DNA of 44,613 nt from Actinoallomurus liliacearum. Lineage in GTDB: Bacteria > Actinomycetota > Actinomycetes > Streptosporangiales > Streptosporangiaceae. Below the pieces are notes generated by a model. It saw nothing but the letters and a program-made list of their open reading frames with translations, did no database searches and had not been told where the DNA came from. The position numbers and the translations under genes are program-made. Where the stretch lies: NCBI RefSeq assembly GCF_039542035.1, contig NZ_BAABHJ010000018.1:1-44613 (forward strand), read 5' to 3'. Shown one piece after another: positions 41,296 to 44,613 of the stretch; position 1 is the stretch's first letter; each line of letters opens with the position of its first letter.

Positions 41296-43407
41296 ATGGT
41301 CAAGAACTCCACCCGATCACTCGCCGCGATACCGGCGGGCCGCCGCACCAAGTGGCTCGTGCTCGCCGGCTGGCTCGTCGTGTTCTTCCTGCTCGGCTCG
41401 ATGGCGGGCAAGCTCACCGACGCGGAGAACAACGACGCGACCTCGTTCCTGCCGGGGAAGGCCGAGTCCACACAGGTCTTCAAGCTCCAGAAGCGTTACT
41501 TCAGCACCAACACCTCGCTCGCTGTGATCGTTTACGAGCGCCCGGGCGGGATCACCTCCGCCGACCGGGAACGCGCCCGAACGGACGCCACCGCCCTGGC
41601 CACGGCCAAGGGGGTGAAGGGGCAGGCCCAGGGGCCTCTCCCGTCGAGTGACGGACGGGCGCTGCAGACCCTGATCCCCGTCGACGATCTGAAGGTCGTC
41701 GACTTCGACGACGCCGCGCACAAGCTTCTCAAGGGCGTGCCCCCGGGACTCGCGGTCCACGTCACCGGCCCCGCGGGTGTGGCCGGCGACCAGTTCCGGG
41801 TGTTCCAAAACATCTCCGGCATCACCGCGCTCGCCGCCGGGATCGTCGTGATCGTGATGCTCCTGCTCATCTACCGCAGTCCGTTCCTGTGGGCGGTGCC
41901 GCTCTTCGTCGTCGGTACCGCGCTCGCGGCGACGATGGGAATCCTCTACCTGCTCGCCGAGCACGCCGGGCTGACGGTGAGCGCCCAGACCGCCGGCATC
42001 CTGCCCATCCTGGTCTTCGGCGTCGGCACCGACTACGCCATGCTGCTGATCGCCCGCTACCGCGAAGAGCTGCACCGGCACCGCGACAAGCACGAGGCGA
42101 TGGCGCTGGCACTCCGCCGGTCCGGACCGGCCATCCTGGCCAGCGCCGCGACCGTGGCCTGCGGAATGCTGTGCCTGATGTTCGCCGAGCTGAACTCCAC
42201 CGCCGGATTCGGCCCGTCGTTCGCCATCGGCGTCGGCCTCGCGCTGGCCGCGATGACGGTTCTGCTGCCCGCACTGCTCGTCATCCTGCCCCGTGGCGTC
42301 TTCTGGCCTCGGGTGCCGCGCTTCGACGCGAAGTACGAGGACCCCGACGCCTACGAGACCGAGCACGGCTTCTGGGCGGGAGTGGCCCGGAAGGTCGGCG
42401 CCAGGCCCCGGCTGATCTGGGCGGTCACCACGTTGGTGCTGATCGCCTTGACCCTCGGCCTCACGTCACTGAAGGCGAACGGCCTCTCCAACGAGGGCCA
42501 GTTCGTCACCAAGCCCGACTCGGTGGTCGGCGAGACCGTACTGGCCCGCCACTTCCCGGCCGGGACCGGAGCGCCGGCCGTGGTGATCGGCGACGCCGCC
42601 CGATCCACCGAGCTGCACGACGCGATCGCCCATACCCCGGGGGTGGCGCCCGACCAGGTCGCCTCGACCGGGACCGCCGGAGGCTACGTCCAGTACAACG
42701 CCGTGCTCACCGACCCGTCCGACAGCCCGGCGGCGCGGCGGACCATCGAACGGCTGCGCACCGCCGTGCACCAGGTGGGCCGGGCGAAGGTCGGCGGACC
42801 GACCGCCTCGCTCATCGACACCCGCAGTGCCGCGACGCACGACAACAAGCTGATCATGCCGATCGCGCTCGCGGTGGTGTTCGTGATCCTGATCCTGTTG
42901 CTGCGGGCCGTCGTCGCGCCCCTGCTCATGATGGTCACCGTGGCGCTGTCGTTCCTGGCCTCGCTCGGGGCCAGCGCGTTCCTCTTCGACAAGGCCTTCG
43001 GGTTCCAGGGCGAGGACACGTCCTTCCCGCTGGCGGCCTTCGTCTTCCTGGTGGCCCTCGGGGTCGACTACAACATCTTCCTCATGACCCGGGTAAGGGA
43101 GGAATCGCGGATCGGCGGGACCAGGCACGGCATGTTGCGCGGGCTCACCGTCACGGGAGGGGTGATCACCTCGGCCGGCCTGGTGCTGGCGGCGACCTTC
43201 GCGGCGCTGCTCGTCCTGCCGATCGTGGGCACCGCCGAGATCGGCTTCGTCGTGGCGTTCGGTGTCCTGCTCGATACGGTCATCGTCCGGTCGCTGCTGC
43301 TGCCCGCGCTGGCCATCGACCTGGGCAGGCGGATCTGGTGGCCCAGCCGGCTGGCGCGCTCCGACGCCCCGGCCGAACGGGCCGACCTGCCGGTCTCGAG
43401 CGCGTGA
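41296..43407 (+). CDS. MMPL-family RND-type exporter 2
   Basis: The 703-residue protein has the same two-repeat MMPL plan: TM1 at about residues 19-38, a large outer loop, then VFGVGTDYAMLLIARYREELHRHRDKHEA (first DY motif) and, in the second half, VALGVDYNIFLMTRVREESRIGGTRHG. The outer loops differ markedly from exporter 1, so it is not a recent duplicate and the cargo probably differs. GAGGAGAGG precedes the ATG. It is divergent from a TetR gene with shared operators, a typical drug- or lipid-responsive exporter. Confidence 0.92.
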   Translation: MVKNSTRSLAAIPAGRRTKWLVLAGWLVVFFLLGSMAGKLTDAENNDATSFLPGKAESTQVFKLQKRYFSTNTSLAVIVYERPGGITSADRERARTDATALATAKGVKGQAQGPLPSSDGRALQTLIPVDDLKVVDFDDAAHKLLKGVPPGLAVHVTGPAGVAGDQFRVFQNISGITALAAGIVVIVMLLLIYRSPFLWAVPLFVVGTALAATMGILYLLAEHAGLTVSAQTAGILPILVFGVGTDYAMLLIARYREELHRHRDKHEAMALALRRSGPAILASAATVACGMLCLMFAELNSTAGFGPSFAIGVGLALAAMTVLLPALLVILPRGVFWPRVPRFDAKYEDPDAYETEHGFWAGVARKVGARPRLIWAVTTLVLIALTLGLTSLKANGLSNEGQFVTKPDSVVGETVLARHFPAGTGAPAVVIGDAARSTELHDAIAHTPGVAPDQVASTGTAGGYVQYNAVLTDPSDSPAARRTIERLRTAVHQVGRAKVGGPTASLIDTRSAATHDNKLIMPIALAVVFVILILLLRAVVAPLLMMVTVALSFLASLGASAFLFDKAFGFQGEDTSFPLAAFVFLVALGVDYNIFLMTRVREESRIGGTRHGMLRGLTVTGGVITSAGLVLAATFAALLVLPIVGTAEIGFVVAFGVLLDTVIVRSLLLPALAIDLGRRIWWPSRLARSDAPAERADLPVSSA

Positions 43408-43424
43408 GCCGACCCCATCCGTAC

Positions 43425-43469
43425 GCGGCGAAGGCCCGGCCGGTCCGGGACCTGCCGAGCCTTCGCCGC
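43425..43469. terminator. Terminator between MMPL 2 and the NB-ARC gene
   Basis: GCGGCGAAGGC (43425-43435) pairs exactly with GCCTTCGCCGC (43459-43469) around a 23-base loop that contains a further CCGG-type stem. It lies 18 bp after the exporter stop, between convergent genes. Confidence 0.65.
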
Positions 43470-43536
43470 ACACGCGCCCATGACGAAGCGGCGCTCTCCG
43501 ACCGAACGGACGGCGCTGAGAACCGACCAGCCCGGA

Positions 43537-44613
43537 TCACCCGGAGGTCGGGATCAACCGGCCCGCCCCGACGGGCACGGCGGGTCCCGTGCCGATCGTC
43601 TGGGGCTTGATGAACTCCTTGTTGAGCCGTTCGCGCGCGTAGTGACGCGTGAGCGCGTGAAGTCGGTAGGTGGTCTGTTGTCCTTCGGCGCCGGTCTCGA
43701 GCAGGTGGCACGTGGCGAGTTGGATGAGCTGGGCCTCGGCGGCGTCCGGCGGGATACCGACCAGGCCGGCGGTGGTCTGGGCGGTGAAGTCGTCCGGGGG
43801 CAGGAGGCTGAGGAGACGGAACGTCGAGCGCTGCTGCGGGGTGAGGCAGTTGTAGCCCGCGTCGTATCCCGCGCGGAGGTCCAGTTCGGCGTATTGGAAG
43901 TGGTCAAGGGGATTGAGGCTGGTCTCGATGAGGTCGGCCATCTTCTTCAGGGACCAGGTGCGCGCCGTGACGAGACGGGCGCCCATGGCGCGGATGGCCA
44001 GGGGGAGATGGCCGCACAGGTCGGTGATCTTGTAGGCCTGGTCCTCCTCGGCCGCGACGCGCGGTCGCCCGATCATGTGGGTGAGGAACTGCAGCGATTC
44101 GCAGGGATCCATCGGGCCGAGTTCGACGCCGTGCAGGCCCGGGATCGTGTGCTGGGTCCACTGGCTGGTGATGATGACCGCGCATCGGGGCGTGGCGGGA
44201 AGCAGGGCCTTGATCTGGGACGCCGAGCGGACGTCGTCGAGAATGATCAGCACGCGTCGCCGGTTGCACCAGGTGCGGAAGAGCTTGGTCCGTTCGGTGA
44301 GCGCGGCGGGGATGTGCTGGTCGGAGATGCCGACGGCGCGCAGAAAGTCGGCGAGCACGTCGGCCGGGTCCGCGGGGTCGCACGAGGCGCCGTGCAGGTC
44401 GGCGTAGATCTGGCCGTCGGGGAAGGCGCTCTGGTGCAGATGCGCCACGTGCAACGCCAGCGCGGTCTTGCCGACCCCGGTCATGCCGCAGATCGCGATG
44501 GTACGCGCCGTGGTGCCGTTGCCCTGGCGGGTCGTCAGATACTGGTGCAACTGCTCGACGGTGCCGGCCCGGCCGGTGAAGTCGGGTATGTCGGGCGGGA
44601 GCTGCGCCGGTGT
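43537..44613 (-). CDS. AfsR/SARP-type regulator, NB-ARC and C-terminal part only
   Basis: The frame enters from beyond the right edge. The visible 358 residues begin PAQLPPDIPDFTGRAGTVEQL, the stretch that in AfsR-like proteins links the BTAD domain to NB-ARC. The P-loop follows (GMTGVGKTALALHVAH), then Walker B LIILDDV, ITSQW, and the GHLPLAIR motif. The winged-helix part (LTPQQRSTFRLLSLLP) is present, then the protein ends soon after, without the TPR repeats of full AfsR. A N-terminal OmpR-type DNA-binding domain and BTAD are expected outside the window. These proteins are ATP-binding pathway activators of antibiotic clusters. No biosynthetic genes are visible on this side. Confidence 0.88.
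   Translation of the reverse strand, partial: TPAQLPPDIPDFTGRAGTVEQLHQYLTTRQGNGTTARTIAICGMTGVGKTALALHVAHLHQSAFPDGQIYADLHGASCDPADPADVLADFLRAVGISDQHIPAALTERTKLFRTWCNRRRVLIILDDVRSASQIKALLPATPRCAVIITSQWTQHTIPGLHGVELGPMDPCESLQFLTHMIGRPRVAAEEDQAYKITDLCGHLPLAIRAMGARLVTARTWSLKKMADLIETSLNPLDHFQYAELDLRAGYDAGYNCLTPQQRSTFRLLSLLPPDDFTAQTTAGLVGIPPDAAEAQLIQLATCHLLETGAEGQQTTYRLHALTRHYARERLNKEFIKPQTIGTGPAVPVGAGRLIPTSG

Noticed and set aside
1..44613. tRNA, rRNA, CRISPR array or prophage
   Set aside because: None seen on either strand by eye: no spaced direct-repeat array, no rRNA-like stretch, no integrase or structural phage gene. A tRNAscan or Rfam search would settle small RNAs.

Overview
The window is very GC-rich, with G or C at nearly every third codon position, few gaps, many ATGA/GTGA stop-start overlaps, SARP/AfsR-type and ECF41 regulators, and a mycothiol-dependent maleylpyruvate isomerase. 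This points to the chromosome of a filamentous actinobacterium; Streptosporangiales-like is my best guess, but the genus cannot be fixed from the sequence. I saw no rRNA, tRNA, CRISPR array or phage module.

Layout. 1-3000: the 5' part of a TnpB-type gene cut by the window edge, a NodB-type polysaccharide deacetylase, a MarR regulator, and a GH15-like protein that has lost the middle of its catalytic domain. 3100-6600: a Tat-exported 5'-nucleotidase-type phosphoesterase and an FGGY sugar kinase. 6679-11295: a complete 3-hydroxybenzoate/gentisate catabolic block: divergent IclR regulator, gentisate dioxygenase, FAH-fold hydrolase, maleylpyruvate isomerase and a flavin aromatic hydroxylase. 11359-16167: a strong hairpin, a tiny glycine-zipper membrane protein, a saccharopine-dehydrogenase-like enzyme divergent from a TetR regulator, and a receptor Ser/Thr kinase facing an FHA protein. 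16500-18892: a NagB/NagA-like pair and an Hrp1-like CBS protein.

18920-26107: small regulatory pairs: HxlR with an SRPBCC protein, an ECF41 sigma factor with its NAD(P)-epimerase partner, pirin and VOC proteins divergent from a MarR regulator with three matching operators, an EF-hand protein, an RDD membrane protein, and a secreted GH19 chitinase.

26463-37021: the most striking unit, a continuous ten-gene block with four LLM (luciferase-like) flavin monooxygenases, a flavin reductase and a complete Dpp/Opp-type importer whose two ATPases are fused into one chain. A single promoter with an embedded dyad precedes it. It looks like an import-and-oxidise system for a small organic compound, most plausibly an organosulfur one; the substrate is inference. 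37091-43407: two MMPL exporters on opposite strands, each next to its own TetR gene and each with a clear inverted-repeat operator. The window ends inside the NB-ARC part of an AfsR/SARP-like regulator.

Start codons were chosen by Shine-Dalgarno position, protein-family length and overlap with the upstream gene; several lie well inside the longest open frame.
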